The notes beneath the pieces were generated by a model, which was given only the letters and a program-made list of their open reading frames with translations, had not been told where the DNA came from and did not search any database. Source: Kibdelosporangium banguiense (GTDB lineage: Bacteria; Actinomycetota; Actinomycetes; Mycobacteriales; Pseudonocardiaceae). Taken from it: a stretch of DNA of 64,000 nt. Below are positions 45,027-54,439 of this stretch, one piece after another. The first letter of the stretch is position 1; each line of letters starts with the position of its first letter. The stretch is taken from NCBI RefSeq assembly GCF_017876405.1, contig NZ_JAGINW010000001.1, positions 10,615,203 through 10,679,202 on the forward strand, in the 5' to 3' direction. A program made the position numbers and the translations under genes.

Positions 45027-46020
45027 GGGCGGACTCCTCGCGGGTGTGGGCGGCGCGGATGTCCTCGCTGAAATGGCAGGCCACAATGGACTCACCAACC
45101 GGGCGCAGAACCGGACGCTCCTGACGGCAGCGCTCTTCAGCACGCGGGCAACGCGCCGCGAACGGGCAGCCTTCGCCTGCCTCGAACGCCGACAGCGGAC
45201 GCCCCGGAACCGCGACGAGACGCTGACGCCGTACGTCGAGGCTCGGCCTGGCCGCGAGCAATGCCTCGGTGTACGGATGTGCTGCGTCGTCACGCAAGTG
45301 GGTCGCGGGCAACTGTTCGACGATCCTGCCCGCGTACATGACCGCGATCCGATCGCAGACAGCGCCGGCCAACTCAAGGTCGTGCGTGATGAACAGCAAC
45401 CCGAGTGCCCGCTCGCGGCGCTGCTCGTCCAGGATCGCCATCACTTCTTCCTGGGTCGTGACGTCGAGTGCCGTGGTCGGCTCGTCCGCAAGGATGAGAC
45501 TCGGCTCGGCTGTCAGGGCGCCCGCGATCATCACCCGCTGCAGGAGTCCGCCCGACAACTGCCACGGTCGCTGGCGCATCCGCCGCTCGGCGTCAGCGAT
45601 ACCGACCTCGCGCAGGAGATCGACCACTTTGCGCTCCGCGTCGCGCCGCTTCATCCCACGGGTGAGGACCAAGCCCTCCACGAGATAGTCGCCGATCGGA
45701 TGGACCGGATTGATGTGCGCGCGAGGGTCCTGGAAGATCATCGCGACGTCGTGGGCGCGGATCCGGCGCAGACCGTTGTCATCGAGGGGAGGGACCGAGA
45801 CACCGCCGAGCCGGACGTCTCCGCTGAGCCGAGCACCGTGTGGCAACAGGCGCATGATCGAGCGTGCCGTCAGTGATTTGCCCGAGCCGGACTCGCCGAC
45901 CAGCCCGACCGCTTCCCCCGCTCGGACTTCGAGGCCGATGCCATGGATCGCGGTCTTCATCTCCCCCGCGACCGGCAGTTCGAGTCGCAGATCCTCGATC
46001 TGCAGAAGCGGTTCTGTCAT
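45019..46020 (-). CDS. Opp/Dpp-type ABC transporter ATP-binding protein (OppD-like)
   Basis: 333 residues. Walker A GESGSGKSL, signature LSGGLLQR, Walker B ILADEPTTALD, plus the C-terminal cysteine cluster C-P-F-A-A-R-C-P-R-A-E-E-R-C typical of OppD. ATGA overlap with the permease gene. Confidence 0.92.
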
Positions 46021-46889
46021 GTGCGCCCCTCGATGTCGAAGTGACGCGCGAGCCGCTCGCCGACGAGGTTGAAACCGACCACGGCCAGGACGATGACGAG
46101 GGCGGCATAGAGCGACTGCTCCGGATATCCGCCGATGATCGACGGCTGGCCGTTGGCCACCATGACGCCCCAGTCCGGCGCCGGAGGCTGGATGCCCAGC
46201 CCGAGGTAGGAGACCGCCGCGAGATCGAGCATCGCGTAACCGAAGGCGACCGCGGACTGCACGACGATCAGCGGCAGGATGTTCGGCAACAGGTGCCGCA
46301 CGCAGATCGTCCACCCCGAGGCACCCTGGACCCGGAGGGCCTCGATGTACGGCAGGCTGCGTTCCTTCAACGCGGCGGCCCGCAGCACTCGGGCCAGCAC
46401 AGGCACATAGGAGATCGACAGCGCGATCACCGGCGCCAGAAAGCCCGTACCGAAGACAGCGGCTGCGACAACGGCCAGGATGAGCCCCGGGACCGCGAAC
46501 GTGACCTCGATGAAGCGAGCGATCATGGCGTCGACCCAGCCACCGTGCCAGGCGGCGAGAATCGCCAGCAGCGTGCCGCCGATGGCGGACAGGACGACCA
46601 CGAGCGCCGGACCGGCGAGGCTGGGCCCGGCTCCGATGATCAGCCGGGAGAGAATGTCGCGCCCGGTGTCGTCGGTGCCCAGCCAGTGGGCCGGCGAGGA
46701 CGGGTCGAAGATCGCGAGAGGGTCGATCGCGGTCGCGTCATAAGGCGCGATGAGCCAGCCGAAGACCGCCACGAGCACCAGCAGGAAGCAGCAGACCGCC
46801 GCCACTGTCGCAAGTGGTCCGAACGCGGCCATCCGGCGCGCGATCGCGCCTCGGCGCCCAGGCCTCATCATTACCTGTGCGATGCTCAT
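46017..46889 (-). CDS. Opp/Dpp-type ABC transporter permease (OppC-like)
   Basis: 290 residues, an N-terminal helix followed by L-G-T-D-D-T-G-R-D-I-L-S-R (the OppC signature) and four further spans with the EAA-type loop E-A-L-R-V-Q-G-A-S. Overlaps both neighbours by 4 nt. Confidence 0.92.
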   Translation of the reverse strand: MSIAQVMMRPGRRGAIARRMAAFGPLATVAAVCCFLLVLVAVFGWLIAPYDATAIDPLAIFDPSSPAHWLGTDDTGRDILSRLIIGAGPSLAGPALVVVLSAIGGTLLAILAAWHGGWVDAMIARFIEVTFAVPGLILAVVAAAVFGTGFLAPVIALSISYVPVLARVLRAAALKERSLPYIEALRVQGASGWTICVRHLLPNILPLIVVQSAVAFGYAMLDLAAVSYLGLGIQPPAPDWGVMVANGQPSIIGGYPEQSLYAALVIVLAVVGFNLVGERLARHFDIEGRT

Positions 46890-47842
46890 GTGTTGCGGCC
46901 TCCCCTCGCGAGACGTGGATCGAGCGCGACGTTGACGACATCGACGACGGTGTTTACGACGATGAAGACGCCGACCATGAGCATCGACAGGATCTGCACG
47001 ACCGCAAGGTCCTGGCGCTGGGCGCTCTGAACCAGAAGCGAGCCGAGGCCGTTGACGCCGAACGCCGCCTCGGCGACCGCCGTGCCGGCGACCAGACTGG
47101 CCACCACCGTTCCCGAGATCGTGAGAATCGGTCCCGCCGAGTTGCGCAGGACATGGTGACGGATGATGCGGCGGTACGGCAGGCCGCGGCTGCGAGCGGT
47201 ATCGACGTGCTCGGAATGCAGTTCGCTGGATACCGCCGCGCGGGTAATCCTTGCGACGTAGGCGACGTAGCTGAAGCTGAGCGCGATGGCGGGCAACGTC
47301 AGATGCCGCAGTTTGTCCGCGAAACCGTCACCGGAACCATAGACAGGCAGCCACGACAAGTGGGTCGCGAAGATCCAGATCAGCACGATCGCCAGCACGA
47401 ACGTCGGCACGGCCATCGCGACGCTGGTACCGACCGTGACGCTCGTGTCGACGCGGCCACCGCGAAGCGCCGCCAGCACACCAAGGCCGACGCCGAATCC
47501 CACAGTCAGCAGGCCCGCGTAGCAGACGAGCATCAGCGTGTTGACGACCCGGCCGGCCAGGAGGTCGGCGATGTCGCTGCGAAAGACCATCGACCTGCCG
47601 AGGTCACCGCCCAGCAGCCCGGAAAGCCAATGCCAGTACTGTGTCCAAAAGGGATCGTCCAGGTGGTACTCGGTGCGGATCGACGCGAGCACCTCCGGGT
47701 TGGGCACCGTTCCGCCCGCGAGCGCCGCGGCCGGGTCGCCGGGCGCGATCGCCAGCGCGGCATAGATCACGACACTGGCGACGAACAGGGTCACCACGAC
47801 ACCGGCGAGTCGCCGCATCGTGAACCGGATGGTGGCCGTCAT
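46886..47842 (-). CDS. Opp/Dpp-type ABC transporter permease (OppB-like)
   Basis: 318 residues, six predicted spans, with the OppB loop Y-H-L-D-D-P-F-W-T-Q-Y and the cytoplasmic T-A-R-S-R-G-L-P. It begins directly after the binding-protein stop with no gap. Confidence 0.92.
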   Translation of the reverse strand: MTATIRFTMRRLAGVVVTLFVASVVIYAALAIAPGDPAAALAGGTVPNPEVLASIRTEYHLDDPFWTQYWHWLSGLLGGDLGRSMVFRSDIADLLAGRVVNTLMLVCYAGLLTVGFGVGLGVLAALRGGRVDTSVTVGTSVAMAVPTFVLAIVLIWIFATHLSWLPVYGSGDGFADKLRHLTLPAIALSFSYVAYVARITRAAVSSELHSEHVDTARSRGLPYRRIIRHHVLRNSAGPILTISGTVVASLVAGTAVAEAAFGVNGLGSLLVQSAQRQDLAVVQILSMLMVGVFIVVNTVVDVVNVALDPRLARGGRNT

Positions 47843-49474
47843 CTACGACCCGCCCAGGTTGGCCGCCCACGCCGAGGTCAGGAACGCCGACGACGTCGTG
47901 ATCCCGGTGAGGCGGTTGTTCAGGAACACGCGTACATGGATCCCCGCCAACGGGACCATGACGCCGTCCGCCGTGAAGATCGCCTGTGCCTCGGCGAACA
48001 GCCGGGCCGACTCGCCGGGGTCGACCGAGGTGCGGGCGTCCTGGAGCAGCTTCGTCACCTGTGGTTTGTCGTAGCCGGTGTAGTTGAAGAACCCGTTGGG
48101 GAGCACGTACTGCGGTGCGTAGTAGAAGAGGCCGGGAACCTCGATCCAGCCGGGTGTGACAACGAAGTCGACGGACGCGCGCTTGCTCGCGTCGAAGAAG
48201 AACGCGTCGAAGTCGGTGGGCTGCAACGTTTTGAGCTCCGCGTCGAAGCCGAGCTCACGCGCCGCGGACTGCACGATCGTCGCGGACTGCAATGCCAGCG
48301 CGTCACCGCCCTTCGTGGCGAAGACAAGCGACTTCCTAGCCGGATTCGCCTCGGCGATCAGCGCCTTCGCCTTGGCGAGATCCTGGGTGTGGGAGGGCAG
48401 GTTGTCGTACGCGGTTTTGAGCGTCTCGTGCCCGGGGATGCTCTGCCAGACGATCGGCGGCGTCATCGTCTTGAGCGGCCCGCCATAGCCACGCAGGGCC
48501 TGCTTGATGAAGGCGTCCTTGTTGATCGCGAGGTCGAGTGCCTGGCGAACCTTCGGGTCGATCGCCGGACCCTGCGACGCGGTCGGGAAGAAACCGACGA
48601 ACATGCTCGACGGCCCGGCCAGCAGCTTGCCCTGATTCGAGTTCGCGAACGCGTTCACGCTCGCCACCGGGGCGTTGAAGCCGCCGTCGATCTGGCCCGC
48701 CAGCAGGGCACTGGTCAGGGTCGCGCTGTCGGTGAGGAACTGGAACTCCAGCGTCCCCGCCTTCGGCGCCCCGTCCCGGTAGCCGTCGTTCTTCGCAATC
48801 GTGATCTTGTCGCCCGGCGACCACTTCACCAGCCGATACGGCCCGGTGCACATCAGGCCACCGGCCGGCGTGCCGAGATCCTTGCCGATCCGGGTTCCGA
48901 ACAGCTTCTGCACGACCGCTCCCCCATGGGACGCCATGGCGTTGCGGAACTGGGTGTCGTGCTGCTTGAACGTCACGGTCACCTGAAGCGGACCGGTTTT
49001 CTGGATCGTGTCGACGTACTCGTAGGCATAGCCGTACGCGCTCTGGACATCCGGATCGAGGTTGCGTTGCATCGAGTAGACGACGTCGTCGGCGGTCAGC
49101 GGGGTACCGTCCCAGAACCTGACGTCCCCGCGGAGATCGGCGACGAATGTCGTCGGGCCGGTCCAGTCGGCTTTCGTGGCGAGGCCGGGCTGCACCGAGT
49201 AGTCCGGCGCGATGCGCAACAGGCCCTCGCACAGATTGGACACCACTGTCTCTTCCGACTCACCGAAAGCCTTGGTGGGATCCAGCGACAGCGGCTCCCC
49301 AAAGGACAGTGCCCACTTCACCAGGTCCACGGGGCGCTGGCCGGCCGGCGTGGAACTGACCAGCTCGATCTGGCCAACGTTCCCGCCGGCGTTGCCGCCG
49401 CCACCGCAGCCGGTGGCCACGAGCATCGTCATCACACAGCCAAGGGCAAGAACTCCGCGCCTGCGTACCACCAT
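47843..49474 (-). CDS. Opp/Dpp-type substrate-binding lipoprotein (SBP_bac_5)
   Basis: 543 residues. Lipoprotein signal with lipobox V-A-T-G-C, then L-D-P-T-K and V-R-Q-A-L-D-L-A-I-N-K, typical of family 5 binding proteins. First gene of a nine-gene operon (binding protein, two permeases, two ATPases, HyuA, HyuB, IclR, thioesterase). Its upstream region is module copy 1. Confidence 0.92.
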   Translation of the reverse strand: MVVRRRGVLALGCVMTMLVATGCGGGGNAGGNVGQIELVSSTPAGQRPVDLVKWALSFGEPLSLDPTKAFGESEETVVSNLCEGLLRIAPDYSVQPGLATKADWTGPTTFVADLRGDVRFWDGTPLTADDVVYSMQRNLDPDVQSAYGYAYEYVDTIQKTGPLQVTVTFKQHDTQFRNAMASHGGAVVQKLFGTRIGKDLGTPAGGLMCTGPYRLVKWSPGDKITIAKNDGYRDGAPKAGTLEFQFLTDSATLTSALLAGQIDGGFNAPVASVNAFANSNQGKLLAGPSSMFVGFFPTASQGPAIDPKVRQALDLAINKDAFIKQALRGYGGPLKTMTPPIVWQSIPGHETLKTAYDNLPSHTQDLAKAKALIAEANPARKSLVFATKGGDALALQSATIVQSAARELGFDAELKTLQPTDFDAFFFDASKRASVDFVVTPGWIEVPGLFYYAPQYVLPNGFFNYTGYDKPQVTKLLQDARTSVDPGESARLFAEAQAIFTADGVMVPLAGIHVRVFLNNRLTGITTSSAFLTSAWAANLGGS

Positions 49475-49516
49475 CGTCGGCCCTCTCGTATCGCAGTCTC
49501 AGGGTCTCCCCCGCGC

Positions 49517-49655
49517 CGCGCAATGCGGAACAAGTGCTTCGGCGCCAGCGCGGTTGAGCTTTGTGAGCTGCGAAAACCAGCGCTTCCATGCATGGTTCAT
49601 CGTGGTTACAGCAGTGTGCAAGCCATCTGGCAACGAAATCCGCAATGCGGATTAC
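49517..49655. promoter_or_regulatory. Duplicated regulatory module, copy 1 (upstream of opp-hyu operon)
   Basis: About 139 nt that align without gaps to 51658-51796. It has an 11/13 operator-like site (CGCGCAATGCGGA, 49517-49529), a central AGCTTTGTGAGCT (49557-49569), G-A-G-C-T-G-C-G-A-A-A-A-C-C-A-G, and a perfect palindrome TCCGCAATGCGGA (49639-49651). The first site is ~45 nt upstream of the lipoprotein start. The palindrome type fits IclR-family binding. Confidence 0.65.
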
Positions 49656-50584
49656 GGTTCGGCAAGCCGTCCGTAGGACTCCGGCCTGCGCGTGGTGAGG
49701 AAGGGGAACAGGTTGAGCCAGTCGTGGCATTGGTCGAGGTCGAGCGAGGCGACGAGGACCGCGTCGGCGTCGCGTGGTGCAGAGACCAGGATTCGGCCGT
49801 AGGGGTCGGAGACGAAGGATGAGCCGTAGAAGGTGATCGTGCCTTCGTCTCCCCAGCGGTTGGCCACCACCATGAAGGTGCCGTTGGCTATCCCGTTTCC
49901 GACGATCACCGTGCGCCACAAGGGTTCGGTGTCGAAGTCGGGGTGATCGGGCTCGGAGCCGATCGCGGTCGGGTAGGCGAGCAGTTCCGCTCCGCCCAGC
50001 GAGTAGAGCCGGGCCAGTTCCGGAAACCACTGGTCCCAGCATGTTGGCAGGCCCAGGCGCGCCGCGTGGCTGCCGGGAAGATCGATTACGGTGTAGGGCT
50101 CGCCATCGGCCGGGCCAGGCCGGAAATAGCGATCCTCGTAGTAGCCGGCAGTGATGGGAATGTGCATCTTCCGGGTCCGGCCGAGCAGTGTTCCGTCGGA
50201 GGCGATGAGGATCGCGGTGTTGTACCCGAGCCCGTCGGGGCCATCGGCGCGTTCGAACAGCGACGCGTGCACCGCGACGCCGTGCTCTGCTGTGGTGGCT
50301 GCCGCGAAGGTGTAGGTGGGACCGGTGCTGAGGTCCTCGGCGGACGCGGTCGCATCGCCGTCGGGAATCCGGTCCGCGGGGTAGCGGGCGAGGGTGAGTT
50401 CGGACAGGAACACGACGTCCGCTCCGGCTTCGGCCGCAATGCGGATACCGTCGTTCAACACGACTCGGTGCTCGGCGGGATCCGGGTGCCAGCGTGTCTG
50501 CACCACTCCCACGGTGAGAAACGGCCGAGTGCTGGGATGCACGCGTGCCGGTGACGGCAGTGGTTCCGAGGTGATCAGGCGCAT
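49652..50584 (-). CDS. aguB: N-carbamoylputrescine amidase-like carbon-nitrogen hydrolase
   Basis: 310 residues, nitrilase superfamily. The Glu-Lys-Cys triad is in F-L-S-E-L-T, R-K-M-H-I-P and L-P-T-C-W-D-Q-W-F-P-E; the C-W-D-Q-W-F-P-E segment is characteristic of AguB. It would hydrolyse N-carbamoylputrescine to putrescine, CO2 and ammonia. The adjacent agmatine deiminase gene supports this. Confidence 0.85.
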   Translation of the reverse strand: MRLITSEPLPSPARVHPSTRPFLTVGVVQTRWHPDPAEHRVVLNDGIRIAAEAGADVVFLSELTLARYPADRIPDGDATASAEDLSTGPTYTFAAATTAEHGVAVHASLFERADGPDGLGYNTAILIASDGTLLGRTRKMHIPITAGYYEDRYFRPGPADGEPYTVIDLPGSHAARLGLPTCWDQWFPELARLYSLGGAELLAYPTAIGSEPDHPDFDTEPLWRTVIVGNGIANGTFMVVANRWGDEGTITFYGSSFVSDPYGRILVSAPRDADAVLVASLDLDQCHDWLNLFPFLTTRRPESYGRLAEP

Positions 50585-50599
50585 GGCTTCCTCACAACA

Positions 50600-51622
50600 T
50601 CATCGGGGTTGTTGTTGGGTGATGCAGTGGACCCCGCCGCCGTAGGCGAAGACCGGCCGGGCATCGACCAGTTCCACCGTCCGGGCAGGGTAGGCGCGGC
50701 GCAGGATATCGGCGGCCACAGCGTCGTGCGGATCATCGAATCCGCACAGCACGACCACGCCGTTGGCGACGTAGTGATTGATGTAGGAGTAGTCCACGAA
50801 CTCTCCCCCGTCCGCCAGCACCGTGGGCGCGGGCAGTTCGACCACTTGGAGCCGTCGGCCGCAGGCATCGGTACTCGTGACCAGGAGTTCGATGATCTCT
50901 TGCGATACTTCGTGATCGGGATGCGCGGGGTTCGTCTGGCTGTGCACGGCCACCATCCCCGGGCGGAGGAACGCGGCCACGACATCGACATGTCCACGGG
51001 TACCGAACCTGCCGTAGTCGCGCGTCAGCCCACGTGGAAGCCAGATCGCGGTGGTCGTACCCAGGCGCGCGTGCACTTCGGCCTCGACTTGTTCCCTGCT
51101 CCACCCCGGGTTGCGTGCGTGGTCGAGCTGCACGGTGTCGGTCAGCAGCACGGTCCCTTCACCGTCCACATGCAACCCACCGCCCTCAGTGGTCAATGTG
51201 GACTCTTGACACGGGTGACCGGACAGCGTCGCGACTCCGGCCGCGACGTGCCGGTCACGGTCCCATGCGGCCCATGATTGGGCGCCCCAGCCGTTGAACC
51301 GCCAATCGACCGCCGTCAACCCGGTCGGCGACGAAGGATCATGCACGAAGGTCGGGCCGATGTCCCGCATCCACGCGTCGTCAAGCGCGACCTCGACGAC
51401 ATCGATGTCAGGCCGGACCAGAGACCGCGCGATGCGCCCCTGCCCTATACCGGCCACCAGGGTGACCGGTTCATGGCGCGCCACGAGGTTGGCCACGTCG
51501 GCCCACACCCGGCGGGCTTCGGTAAGCGTGGGTGAACCCTCCTCACCAAACGTCTCGTTCGGCGGTGGGAACGCCATCCACGTACGCTCGTGCGGCTCTG
51601 CTTCAGCGGGCATTCTGATCAT
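50600..51622 (-). CDS. aguA: Agmatine deiminase
   Basis: 340 residues, peptidyl-arginine deiminase (PAD_porph) family. W-M-A-F-P near the start, D-D-A-W-M-R-D-I-G-P-T-F and the catalytic Cys in G-G-G-V-H-C-I-T-Q-Q-Q are diagnostic. It converts agmatine to N-carbamoylputrescine. Start ATG 51622 (GAGG upstream). Module copy 2 lies just upstream. Confidence 0.9.
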   Translation of the reverse strand: MIRMPAEAEPHERTWMAFPPPNETFGEEGSPTLTEARRVWADVANLVARHEPVTLVAGIGQGRIARSLVRPDIDVVEVALDDAWMRDIGPTFVHDPSSPTGLTAVDWRFNGWGAQSWAAWDRDRHVAAGVATLSGHPCQESTLTTEGGGLHVDGEGTVLLTDTVQLDHARNPGWSREQVEAEVHARLGTTTAIWLPRGLTRDYGRFGTRGHVDVVAAFLRPGMVAVHSQTNPAHPDHEVSQEIIELLVTSTDACGRRLQVVELPAPTVLADGGEFVDYSYINHYVANGVVVLCGFDDPHDAVAADILRRAYPARTVELVDARPVFAYGGGVHCITQQQPR

Positions 51623-51657
51623 GGTCAAGACCTCACTCAAGGATCTGCCTGTCATCG

Positions 51658-51796
51658 CGCGCAATGCGGAACACATGCGCTGCGGAACCAGCCCGGTTCA
51701 GCTCGTGAGCTGCGAAAACCAGTGCTTTGTGCATGGTCCATGGCGGTAACCGCGGCATGCAAGCAAAGCAGTCCGGTCATCCGCAATGCGGATTAC
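51658..51796. promoter_or_regulatory. Duplicated regulatory module, copy 2 (divergent aguA/cyclase promoter region)
   Basis: Second copy of the module: CGCGCAATGCGGA at 51658-51670, a perfect palindrome AGCTCGTGAGCT at 51700-51711, and TCCGCAATGCGGA at 51780-51792. The outer sites are exactly 122 nt apart, as in copy 1. The outer sites lie ~36 nt from the aguA start and 44 nt from the cyclase start, so it serves as a two-way control region. Confidence 0.65.
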
Positions 51797-51836
51797 AGCT
51801 GCCGGTCACTGCGCATGGCGGCCTAGCATCCGTGGC

Positions 51837-52745
51837 ATGCGCGACCGCGAGATGACTGACGAGGAACTGCTTGCCCTCAACGAACGCGTCTCCAACCGGG
51901 GACGGTGGGGCGACGACGATGAGCTCGGGACGCTCAACTACATCACGCCGGAAAAACGGTGCGCGGCTGCTGCACTCGTCCGATCCGGCGAGACCGTGTC
52001 GATCGGGCGCGACCTCACCGCCACCCCGGATCCGATCACGAGCGAGGCTGTCGACCACCGCGTGCTGTTCGTCGGCCCGGGACCCAACTACGCCACGGAC
52101 TACGTCGGAATCGAGCCGCACGGGTTCACCATGACCCACCTCGACGCGGTCTGTCACTCCACATGGAACGGTCACCTGTACAACGGCCGTCGCGTCGAGG
52201 ACATCCAACGCTACGACGGGCTCGCCTTTGGCTCGATATACGCGATGCGCGATGGCATATTCACTCGGGGTGTGTTGCTCGATTTGGCTCGGGCGCGAGG
52301 TGTGGAGTATTTCGAACCAGACCGCCTCATCGAGGTCGAGGATCTCGAGGCGGCTGAGGAACAGTGCGGTGTGCGTGTCCAGAGCGGCGACGCCCTCTTC
52401 GTCCGTATGGGCCTGCGTCGCTGGGAAGCCGTACACGGACCGCAGTCGCCGGACGAACGAGCCGGGTTGGGCGCACGTTGTCTGGAATGGATACACGAGC
52501 GCGAAGTGGCGGTCTACGGTGGCGACTGCGTGGAGTTCATCCCCTATCCCAGCGACGTGATCCGGATGCCGCTGCATCACATCGGAATGCCCTCGATGGG
52601 ACTGGTCCTGCTCGACTGGCCGGAGGTCGAGCGGCTCGCCGCGACCTGCGAACGCCGGACCCGCTGGGAATTCCTGTTCACGGTCGCGCCGATCCGGCTG
52701 CCGCGAGCCACCGGAGCAGCGGTCAACCCGATCTGTGTCTTCTGA
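51837..52745 (+). CDS. Cyclase family protein (kynurenine formamidase-like metal hydrolase)
   Basis: 302 residues. The metal motif reads H-G-F-T-M-T-H-L-D-A-V-C-H, a variant of HxGTHxDxPxH. Relatives hydrolyse N-formyl or cyclic amides. It is divergent from aguAB and shares their control region; G-D-C-V-E-F is a further family feature. Confidence 0.85.
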   Translation: MRDREMTDEELLALNERVSNRGRWGDDDELGTLNYITPEKRCAAAALVRSGETVSIGRDLTATPDPITSEAVDHRVLFVGPGPNYATDYVGIEPHGFTMTHLDAVCHSTWNGHLYNGRRVEDIQRYDGLAFGSIYAMRDGIFTRGVLLDLARARGVEYFEPDRLIEVEDLEAAEEQCGVRVQSGDALFVRMGLRRWEAVHGPQSPDERAGLGARCLEWIHEREVAVYGGDCVEFIPYPSDVIRMPLHHIGMPSMGLVLLDWPEVERLAATCERRTRWEFLFTVAPIRLPRATGAAVNPICVF

Positions 52746-52752
52746 GCCGGAC

Positions 52753-54324
52753 TCAGATCCGGCTGTTGGCCGGAATGGCGGACTGTGCGCCCCAGAATCC
52801 GCAGTGATGCTCGCCGTTGAAGTCCTTGCCCGCGCCCGAACCAATGGCGTGCACGTATCCGTCCTGTGACGTGAACGGCCTCCAGGTCGAGTCTCCCGGA
52901 CTACCTGTCCGAGCGAACTGCGCCCAATGGTGCCGCATGGTCCGCCCCATCTCCGATTCGGCTTTTGCCGTCCATGCAACCTGGAAGAGGTACTCGACAT
53001 CCGCGTAGTGGCCGGACGCGGCCGGGTCCGCCGAGCCTTCGTCGAACTCGTAGGCGAAGACCGGGGTGTGTACGGACATGACCCGATTGCTGTTGAGCGC
53101 AGGGCAGGCAAAGGCCGCATCGGTCACCACAGCGCTTGCCGCCTGGAACGGGTCCGGATATCGGTCGAGCGGGTACTCGGCCAGCACTTTGCTCAATGCT
53201 CTCGAGGCGGTCGTGGCGTAGTTGGCGGCGACGTCGTCGAAGTCCCGGGCTGACATATCTGGCGATTGCGAAGGGATGGCGCGTCCTTCGAATCGCGTGA
53301 CCCCTTGCATGACCGGCACTCTGTGGAACTTGCCCTGACGAAACGCGGATCGCTGTGTTTGCGGGATCACGTCGCCGTCTACGGAAGACTGATTGAACGC
53401 ACTCGACGCCGTGTTGGTCTTGCCCTGGTTCGCCAGCACATCGGCCAGCGATTTCCCGCGCAGACACCCAGTTGACTGGTCGGCACAGCCAATCCGATCG
53501 GCGAACGCGATGCCCCGTTCTTGCGAAGCGGACAGTGCCGGAGTGTCCGGCTGATACGCCCCGCTCTGGACAACGGCCTTCTGGAACAGCCCCGCGGAAC
53601 CCGGGGACATCATGTGGTTGAGGATGTTCAAACCGCCTGACGACGCGCCGAAAACCGTGACGTTCCCGGGATCGCCGCCGAACGCGCGGATGTTGTCCCT
53701 CACCCAGCGAAGCGCGACTTGCTGGTCGAGCAGGCCGTAGTTGGCCGCGGGATGCCCTTCCCCGTCGATCGCCGGATGCGCGAGGAAACCGAGTACACCG
53801 ACGCGATAGTTGGTCGTGACGACAACGACGCCTTCCTGCTGGACGAGCAGGCTGGGGTCATAGTCGCTCGCGCTGCCGCTCGCGTTCGCACCGCCGTGTA
53901 TCCAGAACATGACCGGCAGATCCCGTGATCCACTCGCCACGTTCTCCGGCGCATAGACATTGAGGAACAGGCAGTCCTCGCTCGCGCCTTTCTCCACACT
54001 GTTGCCCGATGGGCACTGCGCGGCGAACTGCGTCGCTGTCAGCGTATCCGTCCATTTTCCGGACGGCTCGGGCGGTCGCCAACGGCGCTCGCCCTCGGTG
54101 GACAAGCCGAATCGAACTCCCCTGAACGAAAGGACACTTCCGGATCGAAGGCCGGCCATTGCGCCCAATGCGGTCGTCGCTTTTGCCTCCGCACCTGAAA
54201 TCGTGACAGTCGGTCCGTCATCGGGCTCGCCACCACCAAAGCCGATGAGCGCGGCTCCACCGGAGGCCAGCAGCACGGCAACCAGCAAAGAGGCCAGCAG
54301 AAATCCCCGGCGCGACCGACGCAT
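52753..54324 (-). CDS. Secreted type-B carboxylesterase
   Basis: 523 residues with an N-terminal signal or anchor (R-R-G-F-L-L-A-S-L-L-V-A-V-L-L-A). Type-B motif S-E-D-C-L-F-L-N-V, oxyanion H-G-G-A-N, nucleophile F-G-A-S-S-G-G, then N-Y-G-L-L-D-Q. It probably hydrolyses an ester or amide outside the cell. An operator-like palindrome is ~100 nt upstream. Confidence 0.9.
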   Translation of the reverse strand: MRRSRRGFLLASLLVAVLLASGGAALIGFGGGEPDDGPTVTISGAEAKATTALGAMAGLRSGSVLSFRGVRFGLSTEGERRWRPPEPSGKWTDTLTATQFAAQCPSGNSVEKGASEDCLFLNVYAPENVASGSRDLPVMFWIHGGANASGSASDYDPSLLVQQEGVVVVTTNYRVGVLGFLAHPAIDGEGHPAANYGLLDQQVALRWVRDNIRAFGGDPGNVTVFGASSGGLNILNHMMSPGSAGLFQKAVVQSGAYQPDTPALSASQERGIAFADRIGCADQSTGCLRGKSLADVLANQGKTNTASSAFNQSSVDGDVIPQTQRSAFRQGKFHRVPVMQGVTRFEGRAIPSQSPDMSARDFDDVAANYATTASRALSKVLAEYPLDRYPDPFQAASAVVTDAAFACPALNSNRVMSVHTPVFAYEFDEGSADPAASGHYADVEYLFQVAWTAKAESEMGRTMRHHWAQFARTGSPGDSTWRPFTSQDGYVHAIGSGAGKDFNGEHHCGFWGAQSAIPANSRI

Positions 54325-54421
54325 GCACGTGTCCTTCCGATCAAAATCGAGGGCTCCGCACTCGTTCGACCAGCACTGTCCAAGACGTCACGCACAATGG
54401 CAACGGCACGCTCGATTATCC

Positions 54422-54434
54422 TCCGCCATGCGGA
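54422..54434. promoter_or_regulatory. Palindrome TCCGCCATGCGGA, operator-like site
   Basis: Matches the module palindrome at 12 of 13 positions and extends to CCTCCGC-CAT-GCGGAGG. It lies between the carboxylesterase start and the stop of the oxidoreductase remnant. It could also act as a terminator stem. Confidence 0.4.
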
Positions 54435-54439
54435 GGGCC

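Noticed and set aside
46814..49822. A 1002-codon plus-strand open frame opposite the Opp genes
   Set aside because: High-GC antisense shadow of recognised transporter genes, with Arg/His/Asp-rich composition and no domain.
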